A stretch of DNA of 64,000 bases from positions 23,147,001 through 23,211,000 of the forward strand of contig CM074860.1 in the NCBI GenBank assembly GCA_037501455.1, given 5' to 3'. Positions 21,827-33,568 of this stretch are shown one piece after another (the stretch's first letter is position 1; each line of letters starts with the position of its first letter). This DNA is from Lantana camara. Taxonomy: Eukaryota > Streptophyta > Magnoliopsida > Lamiales > Verbenaceae. Under the pieces are notes generated by a model that saw only the letters and a list, made by a program, of their open reading frames with translations, searched no databases and was not told the DNA's origin. Made by a program: the position numbers and the translations under genes.

Positions 21827-23758
21827 TGTTGGAAAACACGAATCAGAAAGCAGCGGAATTTAAAAAATTTTCCCAACAAAAAGACCTTGAACTCGCAATC
21901 GTGCAACCAAATTCGTAATGATAGAAAACTTACTTTTCTTTTATTCTTTCTTGAAGCGTTTCAAGCCACCCAAGAACGCTCTTCTCGCGGCTTGATCCCC
22001 TCTCCTTGGTAAAGCTCGAATCTTCAAACTTCTAACTTGAAGTCTCTAGAGAAAGTCCACCAACTTGATCACAATCTAACTAGTAAGGATGCTAGTTCTC
22101 TAGTTAGTGTTTAGGCTTAACCTAGGGTTTAATTTAATCTTGGAGAAAGGAAGGTGTTCAACACATGAACCAAGAATTGTCAATTAGCTCCATAAGGAGC
22201 TCGAGCTCCCCTATTTATAGAGGGGGAGTGCTGAAATTCCTAGTCCTTTATGGGCTAGGATTTTGGTCCCTCTCTCCTATTACTTGATCATCAAGTATTT
22301 TCCAACTTTGAATTTGAATTCTAATTCAAGTCAACTTTTAAGAGAGCTAAAAATATCCAAACTATTTTTGGATAATTTTATACTTTATTTATTATAAAAT
22401 AAATAACTTATTTTTATCTAATTAATTAATTCATAATTAATTAACTAGATTATTTTCTCCAAAATAAGACTTTCTTTTTAATTCAAAATTAAACCAAAGT
22501 CTATTAAATAATTAACAACTTAATTATTTAATATCCAATTAAATAGTCACGTGTGGCACACGTGTCATAGTGACACGTGTCCAGTCACGTGACCCACACG
22601 TGTGGTTTCACACGTGTGGAACCCTCTAGGCTCGATTAACTCGTTTAATCATTTTAAAGCCTCAACTCATGTAACCAAGTTGTTGTGTGTGACCCTCTAG
22701 GTTCTCAATTCAATTAGCAGTGACCCCAATTAATTAATTCACTAATTAATTAATCAGTCCACAGATTAAACGACCATAGTCTAGCAACAGGTGTTTAACC
22801 CCTAGCTGAATTGGAATGTTCGGATTCGACAGAACCTTTAAGTCATTGATTCATGTGAGATACAATCCTCCTACTTACTATCTCTCAACCAAGATCTAGG
22901 GCAAGGGAATAATCAGAACCCTAATAATCTGGTCTTAAAGCTAAGTGCATTTCATATCCATTTGATCTCAATCCAAGAAACCCTTTTCTTGATGTCTTGA
23001 TCTACTGCCTTGGCCAAGGACTCCATATGGCATATGAATGACTTACACAATAAGAGATCACCTTGCAAGTGTAGGTCATTTCTTGATTCTCATTCACTTT
23101 CATGAGTCACTTGTGCAGCCCCAGCATAAGCCTTGAATCAGTTGTCTAAGGCGACACCCTTTAAAGCTTATACCTAAGACTACAAAGTTAACTCATAAAG
23201 TGACAAGGAACCTCAAGTCTAAGGATCAATTAATCACATCAATGACTCGTGAGATATTTCCTAATCTGGAAGTTTCCATTTCCTGAAATAGAAACTTCCT
23301 TTCCCATTTAGGAATGTTCTCACACGGGGCACCTCAGTGAACTTACTTATTAAAGTAAGCACCCTCATGTATCACGCACGTATCAACTATACACTTTCCA
23401 CCTCCATGAAACAAGGTGGTCCTCCTTAAGGGCGTGATCCCACAAGCAAGCCTTAGAGGAGTCAGGTTGACACTCCCACTGTCTGTAGGACTCATCGGCT
23501 TGGAGTATTTTACTAATCATGACTTATGTGATATAGGGCTCGTTTCATGAACCATTTCACCTAAATGGTAGAGTCCTAAAGTCATCAGGATTAGGGGAGT
23601 TCTCATACATGCACAGATAAAGTAAACGCATACCAAACAAGAGCATATAAAGAAGTGTTGCCTTAATTCGTTATTTCATTCAAAGATTGTCTGTGATTAC
23701 AATAAGGAAAAGCACAAAGCGGATATACAATCGGCTTTCTAGGGCACTATTCCTAACA
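21827..23758 (-). repeat. 3' LTR of copia B
   Basis: 1932 bp, TGTTGG...TAACA, near-identical to 30023-31954. TATA-like element CTATTTATAG at 22211-22220; ACGT array at 22547-22619. Confidence 0.97.
22547..22619 (-). promoter_or_regulatory. LTR G-box/ACGT motif array (copy B, 3' LTR)
   Basis: Six ACGT cores in 73 bp, same order and spacing as in A, about 330 bp upstream of the TATA-like box in element orientation. Confidence 0.65.
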
Positions 23759-23772
23759 ATCTCCCACTTGCC
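23759..23772 (-). other. Polypurine tract of copia B
   Basis: The minus strand reads GGCAAGTGGGAGAT directly before the 3' LTR start, the plus-strand priming site. Confidence 0.85.
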
Positions 23773-23774
23773 CG

Positions 23775-26700
23775 TCAAAGCCATTCTAAAGCAACTCTAA
23801 GTCCCATCTTCTCAAGATGACCTTGGAAAGCTTCTCGACTAAGGGGTTTAGTAAGTGGATCTGCCACGTTCTCTACTGATGTGACCCTCTCAATTAGCAC
23901 ATCTCCTCTTTTGATAATATCACGGATTAGGTGATACTTCCTCATAATCTGCTTGGTCCGTTGGTGAGATTTTGGTTCACTTGCTTGAGCAACCGCCCCA
24001 GTGTTGTCACAAAACACAGTAATGGGGTCTTTCATGCTAGGAACAACATTCAACTCTTGAATGAAGTTTCTAATCCAAACACCTTCCTTAGCTGCATCAT
24101 TTGCAGCTAAGTATTCGGCCTCAGTGGTCGAATCTGCAGTGGTTGTTTGCTTGGAACACTTCCAACTCACTGCTCCGCCGTTTAGGCAGAAAATGTATCC
24201 TGACATTGACTTAAAATCATCTAAGTCAGATGCAAAGCTTGCATCGCAGTATCCTTCGACATTAAGATCTTTCTGACCTCCGTAAACTAAGAATAAATCT
24301 TTAGTACTTTTCAAGTACTTAAGAATATTCTTCACGGCAGCCCAGTGACCATCTCCAGGGTCAGATTGGAAACGACTTGTTACACTAAGTGCATAAGCCA
24401 CATCCGGTCGAGTACATAACACTGCATACATTATGCTACCTATTGCTGATGCATAAGGTGTATGAGTCATTCTTTCCTTCTCAAGGTTGGTCTTAGGACA
24501 CATATTCTTTGAAAGACATGTTCCTACACTCATAGGAAGGTACTTAACCTTTGCTGACTCCATATTGAATCTCTTCAATACATTGTCAATGTACATCGAC
24601 TGTGATAGTCCTATTAACCTTCTAGATCTATCTCTATAGATTTTAATTCCAAGGATATAGGACGCATCACCAAGATCTTTCATCTCGAATTGGTTCGATA
24701 ACCATAACTTAGCCACTTTCATGTCATCCTTCGAATTCCCAATAAGAAGGATGTCATCAACATAAAGTACTAAGAATTGCACTGAGGTCTCCAATTCCTT
24801 TCTATACACACATGATTCATTCGAAATTTGGATGAAGCCAAACGCTTTGACCGATTCATCAAATCGAATGTTCCAATTCCTAGAAGCCTGTTTCAATCCA
24901 TAGATCGATCTTTGGAGTTTGCAAACCTTTTGCTCACTCCCACTGAATGTGAAACCTATGGGTTGCTCCATATAAATGTCTTTGTCAATGTCACCATTGA
25001 GAAAGGCAGTTTTCACATCCATTTGCCATATCTCATAGTCATAATATGCAGCAATGGCAAGCATGATCCGAATAGACTTTTTGCATTGCAACTGGTGAAA
25101 AGGTTTTATCAAAATCCACGCCGGGTCTCTGAGTGAACCCTTTTGCAACCAGTCTTGCTTTGTAGGCTGCAATGCTTCCATCAACTCCAAGCTTTCTCTT
25201 AAAGATCCATTTGCAACCTATGGGTTTGACCCCATCAGGCAAATCTACCAAGGTCCAAACTTGGTTGGAGTTCATGGAGTCCATTTCGGATTTCATGGCT
25301 TCTATCCACTGTTCAGAGTTAGAATCTGAAAGTGCCTCCTCATATGTTAAAGGATCATTATCCTTTTGAGAGATTTCATGGAAGAATCCATACCATCTCT
25401 CCGGCTGTCTAGGAGTGCGTTCAGAACGCCTTAGAGGAGGATTTTCGTGTGTATCGAAATTCGTGATGGGTTGTAGTTGATCAGAGTGGGACGTTTCTTC
25501 AGTGGGTGATGTGGGGTCATTTTGTGCTTCTTCTAATTCTATGATCTTGCCTTTCTTTTCCTTAAGGAACGGTTCCTCAAGAAAAGTGGCATTTCTGGAA
25601 TCAAACACCTTTTGCTCAGATTGATCATAGAAATAGTATCCTATGGATTCCTTAGGATAACCTAAAAAGTTGCATAAGTTAGAACGAGATTCTAACTTAT
25701 CTCCCACAATCCTCTTCAAGTAAGCAGGACAACCCCAAATTCTTAAGTAAGAATAACTAGGGATTTTACCATGCCACATTTCATAGGGCGTTTTAGGGAC
25801 TGACTTAGAGGGAACTAGATTCAGAATCTTTGCTGCACTTTCTAGGGCATAACCCCAGAAAGAAGGTGGTAAGTCAGTGAAACTCATCATGGAACGAACC
25901 ATATCAAGTAGGGTTCGATTCCTTCTCTCAGAAACTCCATTAAGCTGAGGAGTTCCCGGAGGAGTCCACTGAGAGATAATCCCATTATCTTTGAGATGAT
26001 TAAGGAATTCTTCACTAAGATACTCGCCTCCTCGATCAGATCGAAGTGCTTTGATCTTTTGACCAGTTTGGTTCTCAACCTCCTTTTGAAATTCTAAGAA
26101 TTTCTCAAAAGCTTCAGATTTATACTTCATTAAGTATACATAACCATACCGACTAAAGTCATCAGTAAAGGTTATGAAATACTGATGATTGCTTCTAGTG
26201 CTTACACTAAGCGGTCCACAAACATCAGTATGGATCAAATCCAAAACCTTAGTGGCACGTTCCACAGTTCCTTTAAAAGGGACTTTGGACATTTTTCCTT
26301 TGAGACAGGATTCGCAAGAAGTTAACTCTTTGAAATCATTTTCAGAGAATGATCCTAAAGTGTTTATCTTGCTAATTATGTTCTTGGAAATGTGTCCTAA
26401 TCTAGCGTGCCATAAGGGAGCTGAAACTTTGTCATCTCTCTTACGCTTTGTTTCTCGTTGTATATTCATAATATTGATATTTTGAGTTAGGTAAAGTCCA
26501 TTACTTAGAGTACCGATGTGAACGGAAGAGTTGTTCCGTTTGATAAAATATTTACCATTCTTAATATAAGTTTCATAACCTTCACAATCTAATATTGGAA
26601 CTGAAATTATATTACGAATAATGCTCGGTACATAAAGGACTTTGTTTAATACTAACTCAAAACTACCTAAATCTAATCTAATTGTGCCTAAAGCTCGAGC

Positions 26701-27696
26701 TTCAACGTTTGAGCCATCGCCGATCTTCAAGACACATTCTCCTTCTTTGAGTTGTTGGACCTCACTTAGCATCTGTACATCATTACAGATATGAGTTCCA
26801 TAACCGGTATCAAGTACCCAAGAACTAGAATTAATAGAAAGATTTACTTCAACGAGAAAAATACCTTTCTTTAGAGTAGCCTTGTACTCTGGGCAGTTTC
26901 TCCTCCAATGTCCCGCTTTGCCACAATGGAAGCAAACATCCTCTTTTTGATCACGCTTCTTCTTTTGGGCCTTCCCCTTCGAAATGCCACCAGTGGGCCT
27001 AAGGGGTTTCTTCTTCTTCTTTTGGGCTTTCTTGCCCTTACCTTTAGAAGGCCCAAAAGAGAAAGATGGAGCATTCACCATCAAAACCTTATTGTCCTTC
27101 TTGATCGTGCTTTCAGCAGTCACAAGCTGACTAATCAGCTCAGCTACAGTAGCACCAGCATGATTCATGTTGAAGTTAAGGACAAATGGGTTGAATGATG
27201 GTGGGAGCGAAGCTAGCAACAAATCCACTGAAAGCTCATCTTTCAGTGGCATGTCCATGGAAGCAAGTTTCTCAGTAAGGGCAAGAAACTTGAGTCCATA
27301 TTCATGGACACTTGAACCTTCCCTCATTCTCAAGTGGAACAATTCCTTTGAAGTGTTATACCTTGTAACACGTTCATGAGGGCGGTAAAGTTGCTCTAAG
27401 TGGTCGTAAATCTCCCAAGCAAATTCCATGGCCTCATGTTGCCTTTGCAAGTCCGGAGACATGTTAGCCAACATAAGGCAACGGGCTTGGAGATTATCAT
27501 CCTTCCACTTCTGAATCGCGTCCCGCTCGGCCCGAGTGGGAGCCTCCCCTTCGGGACTAGGCTCCCCTTCGAAGAGAACATAAGTTCTCTTCTCAGAATC
27601 TAAAATGATTTTTAGATTCCTCAGCCAATCAGAATAGTTGGGACCAGTCAACTTGTTTGACTCGAGGATCGATACAAGAGGATTTTTGGTTGCCAT
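23775..27696 (-). CDS. Copia B Gag-Pol polyprotein (one frameshift)
   Basis: Predicted about 1305-residue Ty1/copia polyprotein for self-replication. The first frame gives 872 family-like residues from the ATG at 27696. Gag occupies about 1-250; the CCHC knuckle has C255, C258, H263, C268. The protease motif is D296-T297-G298. The integrase zinc site has H430, H435, C461, C464, and the catalytic triad is D491, D554, E590 (exact DX35E). A basic tail follows, then RT begins. At 25078-25082 an AAAAA run (AAAA in A and C) shifts frame. The second frame then carries RT (MDVKTAFLNG, SIYGLKQAS, YVDDILLIG), RNase H (YCDASFASD, TEAEYLAAND) and the C-terminus EWL at 23775. No other stop is seen. The lesion could be a real mutation, a sequencing homopolymer error, or (less likely) a recoding site. 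The clade within copia is not assigned. Confidence 0.93.
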
Positions 27697-30006
27697 TTCA
27701 AAACACGTAGAGAATCACAGAATCTACGACCTAAATGGTAAAACAGAGAACTAGTGAGCATGCTGAATTATAACGATATACAAAAGATAAGGTCTTTAAT
27801 CTAATGTAGCTCCCACTGTTTTTCAAAGATCTAGAATTCCCAAAGATCTAAGAGGAACACGTTTCCCAATGGGTACTAAGATCCTAGGTATTTTACCTCG
27901 AACCCACGACTCGCGGACATTCTAAGTAAGAACCCTAGGTAGGTACAACTTACCAATTCTAACACCTTTAGAACTCTTAGTAATTGTTTTTTGCATCACC
28001 TATCTTTCAATATGGACCCACGACTCGTGCGACATCCATATTTACTTAGGCGTTAAGCTAGACCCATCAATCATAAGATCATGACCAAAACTTAGTTCGA
28101 ACGACCCACGACTCGCGGACATCGCCCTTGCTAAAATTGACCACGAAATATTGACCATTTAAAATGATTAATTAGGTAACTAAGAACTAATAAGCTCCAC
28201 TAGCTATCCCACGACTCGCGGACAATAACTAGCTTTACTTACTAAACTTAAAACCTATTGATGGAATGCTAGGAATTTAATTCAAAATTTGCATCTCAAA
28301 TTAAACACCTATTTGTTCGAAATTAGCTTAATATTTAATGGGAATTTTCGAATCAACCGGAGAGTTGTCCGGTTCGACCTCACTAACATATATGTTATCC
28401 AATTTTATTAGTCTTGATTAATGCAAGTACACTTGAATGCATATCAAACAAGCACATAAACAGATAACATGTCCTAGCATGATACTAACATGTAATGATC
28501 ATGGGTTCTACCTATCTTATGCGTGATATGTGGGAGCCACTCCACAATCACAAGTTCTGACATACATGCCACATAAACAGTTCAAATCACATAAGGGAAA
28601 GCGGTAACAAAATACGAGCCCTATCTCTATTACATTTAACAATTGAGATTCCCCTCCCTAACATTTTGAGGGGTCTTCACTTATGGCCTCCTTGTTACTT
28701 GAATGTGGTCCATCTTACTCCATGGGTGCATTGTCTCCAAAATGAAAATAAAACCTCACCACCTATCTCTACTCTCAAATTACAATAAAAAGAAAAAGAC
28801 ATAAAGTAATAAGGCTCAATCTTCATATTGGCCTTAGACAATTACACGGGGCATACCCCGGCCTCAAAAACAGAAATATGGAAAGCCACATAATAAATCA
28901 CATAACAGTATGCACATAAGTGAGGCTCCAACCTCAATTGAAAAACGCAACTATAGGGCTCCAACCCCAATTTAAACCATCCAAGTGCATAAGTTAAAAC
29001 CATACATAGATCTAAACCCATGATCACCTAACATGCTTTTGCGAGAATTTAAATTTAGCCAATAATTTAAAATTCTCGTTTCAAGTCCTAATGACTTAAA
29101 ACACGACTTAGATGCAATTCTTGTTCAAGAGCCTTTTCAATAAAACCCGAAAAACAACAAACCAATAAAATTCCAATTAATTTTCAAAATTAATAATTTT
29201 ATTCTTTCATTATTTTCAGAAAATAAAATTCATAATTTTCCCAAAATCCAAATCGCTTTAATTTCTCAAAAATCCCAATTTAATCAAAATTTTAAAATAA
29301 TTTTATTTTAGCAAAACTGATTTTAAAAGATAAAATTAAGATAAAATTAAATCGGGATTTTTCGGTCCGAAAACACGAAACACGAAAACACGAAATTAGG
29401 CCCGAAAGCATCCGCCCAAAGGAGGGCACTGCCGCGCGGCATCAGGCGCGCACGCGCGCAAGCTGCGCGCACAGCGTGCGACAAGTGCCGCCCGCGTGCA
29501 CGCGCTGGGCGCGCGATTCGTGCGCTTATCGCGCGCAGCAGTGCCCGCCCGATGGCGGGCGATCTCGGCCTGGGCGTCCCGCTCTGTTGCGGGACGGTGC
29601 GGGGGGCTGTCCCGCCCGGTTGCGGGACAGGCGAGCGGTCGCGCCTAGGCGCGGGCGGGAGGGCCTCCCGCGCGGTTGCGGGAGGACCTCCCGCGGCGGC
29701 GACGGGCCTGGGCGTGCGACGTGCTAGCACGCCTAGGCTCGTCCTTTTTCGTGTTCCGTTTCGTATTTTGGGTTTCTCCAAAACCCGGTTCAATCCAAAA
29801 TTAAAAAATTCGATTTAAACATATTTCAATCAAAACGGTTTTCAAAATCACAATTTAAGAAAACAGTTTCAGAAATTCAGGAAAAATTACAGTTTCGTAT
29901 TTCAGGCTTTCTAAAAGAACTCATGAATACCTAATTCGCATCTAAGCCTAAGAATTTCTACCAAATTCAGAATAATTGAGACGAATCAGAAACACGATTA
30001 ACGAGG
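27697..30006 (-). other. Copia B untranslated leader
   Basis: 2.3 kb between PBS and gag. It carries four CCCACGACTCG-type motifs (27903-27920, 28017-28035, 28105-28122, 28208-28225) and a GC-rich island at 29400-29716. The island sequence differs strongly from A's while both its flanks are conserved. ORFs within the GC island (29347-29818) are composition artefacts. Confidence 0.75.
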
Positions 30007-30020
30007 TGGCTCTGATACCA
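30007..30020 (-). other. Primer-binding site of copia B (tRNA-iMet)
   Basis: The minus strand reads TGGTATCAGAGCCA, two bases from the LTR, identical to element A. Confidence 0.92.
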
Positions 30021-30022
30021 CT

Positions 30023-31954
30023 TGTTGGAAAACACGAATTAGAAAGCAGCGGAATTTAAAAAATTTTCCCAACAAAAGGACCTTGAACTCGCAATCGTGC
30101 AACCAAATTCGTAATGATAGAAAACTTACTTTTCTTTTATTCTTTCTTGAAGCGTTTCAAGCCACCCAAGAACGCTCTTCTCGCGGCTTGATCCCCTCTC
30201 CTTGGTAAAGCTCGAATCTTCAAACTTCTAACTTGAAGTCTCTAGAGAAAGTCCACCAACTTGATCACAATCTAACTAGTAAGGATGCTAGTTCTCTAGT
30301 TAGTGTTTAGGCTTAACCTAGGGTTTAATTTAATCTTGGAGAAAGGAAGGTGTTCAACACATGAACCAAGAATTGTCAATTAGCTCCATAAGGAGCTCGA
30401 GCTCCCCTATTTATAGAGGGGGAGTGCCGAAATTCCTAGTCCTTTATGGGCTAGGATTTTGGTCCCTCTCTCCTATTACTTGATCATCAAGTATTTTCCA
30501 ACTTTGACTTTGAATTCTAATTCAAGTCAACTTTTAAGAGAGCTAAAAATATCCAAACTATTTTTGGATAATTTTATACTTTATTTATTATAAAATAAAT
30601 AACTTATTTTTATCTAATTAATTAATTCGTAATTAATTAACTAGATTATTTTCTCCAAAATAAGACTTTCTTTTTAATTCAAAATTAAACCAAAGTCTAT
30701 TAAATAATTAACAACTTAATTATTTAATATCCAATTAAATAGTCACGTGTGGCACACGTGTCATAGTGACACGTGTCCAGTCACGTGACCCACACGTGTG
30801 GTTTCACACGTGTGGAACCCTCTAGGCTCGATTAACTCGTTTAATCATTTTAAAGCCTCAACTCATGTAACCAAGTTGTTGTGTGTGACCCTCTAGGTTC
30901 TCAATTCAATTAGCAGTGACCCCAATTAATTAATTCACTAATTAATTAATCAGTCCACAGATTAAACGACCATAGTCTAGCAACAGGTGTTTAACCCCTA
31001 GCTGAATTGGAATGTTCGGATTCGACAGAACCTTTAAGTCATTGATTCATGTGAGATACAATCCTCCTACTTACTATCTCTCAACCAAGATATAGGGCAA
31101 GGGAATAATCAGAACCCTAATAATCTGGTCTTAAAGCTAAGTGCATTTCATATCCATTTGATCTCAATCCAAGAAACCCTTTTCTTGATGTCTTGATCTA
31201 CTGCCTTGGCCAAGGACTCCATATGGCATATGAATGACTTACACAATAAGAGATCACCTTGCAAGTGTAGGTCCTTTCTTGATTCTCATTCACTTTCATG
31301 AGTCACTTGTGCAGCCCCAGCATAAGCCTTGAATCAGTTGTCTAAGGCGACATCCTTTAAAGCTTATACCTAAGACTACAGAGTTAACTCATAAAGTGAC
31401 AAGGAACCTCAAGTCTAAGGATCAATTAATCACATCAATGACTCGTGAGATATTTCCTAATCTGGAAGTTTCCATTTCCTGAAATAGAAACTTCCTTTCC
31501 CATTTAGGAATGTTCTCACACGGGGCACCTCAGTGAACTTACTTATTAAAGTAAGCACCCTCATGTATCACGCACGTATCAACTATACACTTTCCACCTC
31601 CATGAAACAAGGTGGTCCTTCTTAAGGGCGTGATCCCACAAGCAAGCCTTAGAGGAGTCAGGTTGACACTCCCACTGTCTGTAGGACTCATCGGCTTGGA
31701 GTATTTTACTAATCATGACTTATGTGATATAGGGTTCGTTTCATGAACCATTTCACCTAAATGGTAGAGTCCTAAAGTCATCAGGATTAGGGGAGTTCTC
31801 ATACATGCATAGATAAAGTAAACGCATACCAAACAAGAGCATATAAAGAAGTGTTGCCTTAATTCGTTATTTCATTCAAAGATTGTCTGTGATTACAATA
31901 AGGAAAAGCACAAAGCGGATATACAATCGGCTTTCTAGGGCACTATTCCTAACA
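30023..31954 (-). repeat. 5' LTR of copia B
   Basis: 1932 bp, TGTTGG...TAACA; the transcribing LTR of B. ACGT array at 30743-30815; TATA-like CTATTTATAG at 30407-30416. Confidence 0.97.
30743..30815 (-). promoter_or_regulatory. LTR G-box/ACGT motif array (copy B, 5' LTR)
   Basis: Identical in layout to 22547-22619; being in the 5' LTR of the least damaged element, this is the copy most likely to be active. Confidence 0.65.
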
Positions 31955-31959
31955 CCCTC

Positions 31960-32968
31960 GGCCATCCAATCAACTCATAACATTCTTCTTTGGAGTGGCC
32001 GGGCCATTTATAGTAGCCACATACCACTGGGTTACTGTCGCTATTATAGCTCGGCGTGGAGTCACCGACGGAGGCGGTCTTGGCGACCCACTTGCCGGAG
32101 CTGATCTCACCGTTCCAGTTCTGGGTTTTCCGACACTAACCCAATCGCGTGCTGGGTTTCCGGCAACTAGTCCAACTCCGATGCTAGATTCCGAAGTCGA
32201 TGATGAAATCCGACCCCCTAAAATCTCACGCCGATTCCCTTCTCGCCGTATGGTGGCATAGTCTTTTTCTACGGATGGAAGTGGGTCCTCTTTCAGGAGG
32301 TCCCGCCGCTCCAGTTAGTACTTATCGTCAATCCCGGCGAGGAATTGGATTAACTAGGTCTCGGATCTGAGGCGATTGAAGGCCGTGACATCCCGTTAGC
32401 AGGCCATTGGATTAGGTTGACGGAGCTCAATTTCTCACCAGATTCGTTGGAGGCTGCTATAATATTTCTCAATGCTATCTGTCCCTTGTCTCAAATTGTT
32501 GGCTTTGACCGTAAGGTCGAAAATCTAAAGCCCGTCTCTGCTTTGGCTGTACGTGGAATTCAGGGCATCCCACAGTGTTTTTGCTGATGGATATTCGACA
32601 AATAGAACCACTAATTCTGGTTCCATGTTATGTAGTAGCCATGTATAGACGATTAGGTCCGTCTGTTCCCATTTGACGTAAGTCGGGGAATCTGCTGCTG
32701 GTGGCAGTGGATTTCCGGTGAGATGGCTTAATTTTCCCCTCCCCCCAATCTCCATCTTCATGAGGCGTGACCAGAGGGAGTAATTGAATTGGTTTAGTTT
32801 AATGTTGATAGATATGGATTGAAACATGTGGTTGTTGTTCTGATTGGTGTCGGTTTGTGGTGTTTGTGTTTGTTGTAGGTTGCTGAGTATACTGGCTAAT
32901 TTGGTGGCTAGGGAATCGCCGGACTGCTGCGATCCCTTACCGGTGTTGCTGCTGCTGTCGTCGGCCAT
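31960..32968 (-). pseudogene. Copia E gag
   Basis: The ATG at 32968, 60 nt after the PBS, opens MADDSSSNTGKGSQQSGDS. A copia gag domain follows (FNYSLWSRLMKMEIGG, then YPSAKTLWDALNSTYSQSRDG). A stop interrupts at 32525 after 147 codons, but the frame continues recognisably (KANNLRQGTDSIEKYYSSLQ, QFLAGIDDKY, LPSVEKDYATIRRE) to the B insertion point, with at least two more stops. Its C-terminus lies at 21560-21821 on the other side of B. Confidence 0.85.
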
Positions 32969-33028
32969 GGCCGGGAAAGGTACAGTACATGATGAGCCAG
33001 GTTCGGATCCAATTATTGGATAGTCGCT

Positions 33029-33041
33029 CGCTCTGATACCA
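33029..33041 (-). other. Primer-binding site of copia E
   Basis: The minus strand reads TGGTATCAGAGCG directly adjacent to the LTR end TAACA; initiator tRNA-Met type. Confidence 0.88.
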
Positions 33042-33229
33042 TGTTAGGTTTAGAGAAACTCATTATATCTGGAAAAGGTATTCTGTATTACTGTATGAAC
33101 TATGCAATCTAAACAGGAGAATAACTACAATCACAACTATACTAGGAAAGGAAAGAAAATCACGCTAACAATTTTACACGATTACACTAATCCCTAATTA
33201 TTTTCTTTCCATATGTTTACACTCTGACA
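33042..33229 (-). repeat. 5' LTR of copia E
   Basis: About 188 bp, TGTTAGGTTTAG...CTCTGACA, bounded by the PBS on one side and copia D RT sequence on the other. No second copy exists in the window, consistent with loss of the 3' end. Confidence 0.75.
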
Positions 33230-33568
33230 TCAGGATCACTGCTTAAGGTCAACAATTTGAAGACATTGTTGGATATAGGAAACTCATTGGCAAGCTGCTT
33301 TACCTCTGCACAACCAGGCCTGACATATCCTTTAGTGTAAAACAACTGAGTCAGTTCCTTTCCTGCCTAACAACACAACATCATCAAGCAGCACTTCAAA
33401 TACTCAAGTACATCAAAAATTCCCCTGGACAGGGTCTCTTCTTTCTAGCAACATAAACCTCAACAATCAAAGCATTTAGTGACTCTGATTGGGCAGGTTG
33501 CACAGATTCCAGGAGAAGCATTACGGGTTTTTGCATCTTCATTGGTGATTCACTGATTAGTTGGAAGT
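33230..33568 (+). pseudogene. Copia D RT end / RNase H, first part
   Basis: The plus-strand frame reads EDIVGYRKLIGKLLYL, TTRPDISFSVKQLSQFLSC, ALQILKYIKNSPGQGLFF, then [20 protein letters not shown] and DSLISWK. This is the classical copia RT-RNase H connection. A stop occurs near 33453. The reading is cut at 33568 by a solo LTR and resumes at 35022 (SKKQ). Confidence 0.88.

Larger units (their letters stand above)
21827..31954 (-). mobile_element. Copia element B, full length, young, nearly intact
   Basis: 10,128 bp, flanked by a perfect 5-bp target duplication CCCTC (21822-21826 and 31955-31959). Both LTRs are 1932 bp and differ at about a dozen positions by eye (about 0.6%), so insertion was recent relative to A and C. 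Order on the minus strand: 5' LTR 31954-30023, PBS 30020-30007, leader, gag-pol 27696-23775, PPT 23772-23759, 3' LTR. It sits inside the gag of copia E. The only coding lesion seen is a one-base insertion in an A-run in RT (25078-25082). Confidence 0.97.
20498..33229 (-). mobile_element. Copia E (minus), 3' half deleted, split by copia B
   Basis: The 5' LTR is at 33042-33229, the PBS at 33029-33041, and gag starts at 32968 and runs to 31960. It continues across the B insertion at 21821 and is followed by a degenerate integrase down to about 20498. RT, RNase H, PPT and 3' LTR are absent. The plus-strand flank at 33230 is copia D RT, so E inserted in D. The left target duplication was lost with the deletion. 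It is another short-LTR (188 bp) copia, different in sequence from D. Confidence 0.85.

Noticed and set aside
25078..25082. Programmed frameshift between two copia ORFs
   Set aside because: Family members A and C have AAAA and stay in frame here, so an indel or sequencing error is simpler.
29347..29818. 148-codon minus ORF and plus-strand partners
   Set aside because: Same GC island in copia B; no recognisable domain and no conservation with A or C.
31960..32261. Plus-strand ORFs right of copia B
   Set aside because: They are antisense to the copia E gag, whose motifs read clearly on the minus strand.
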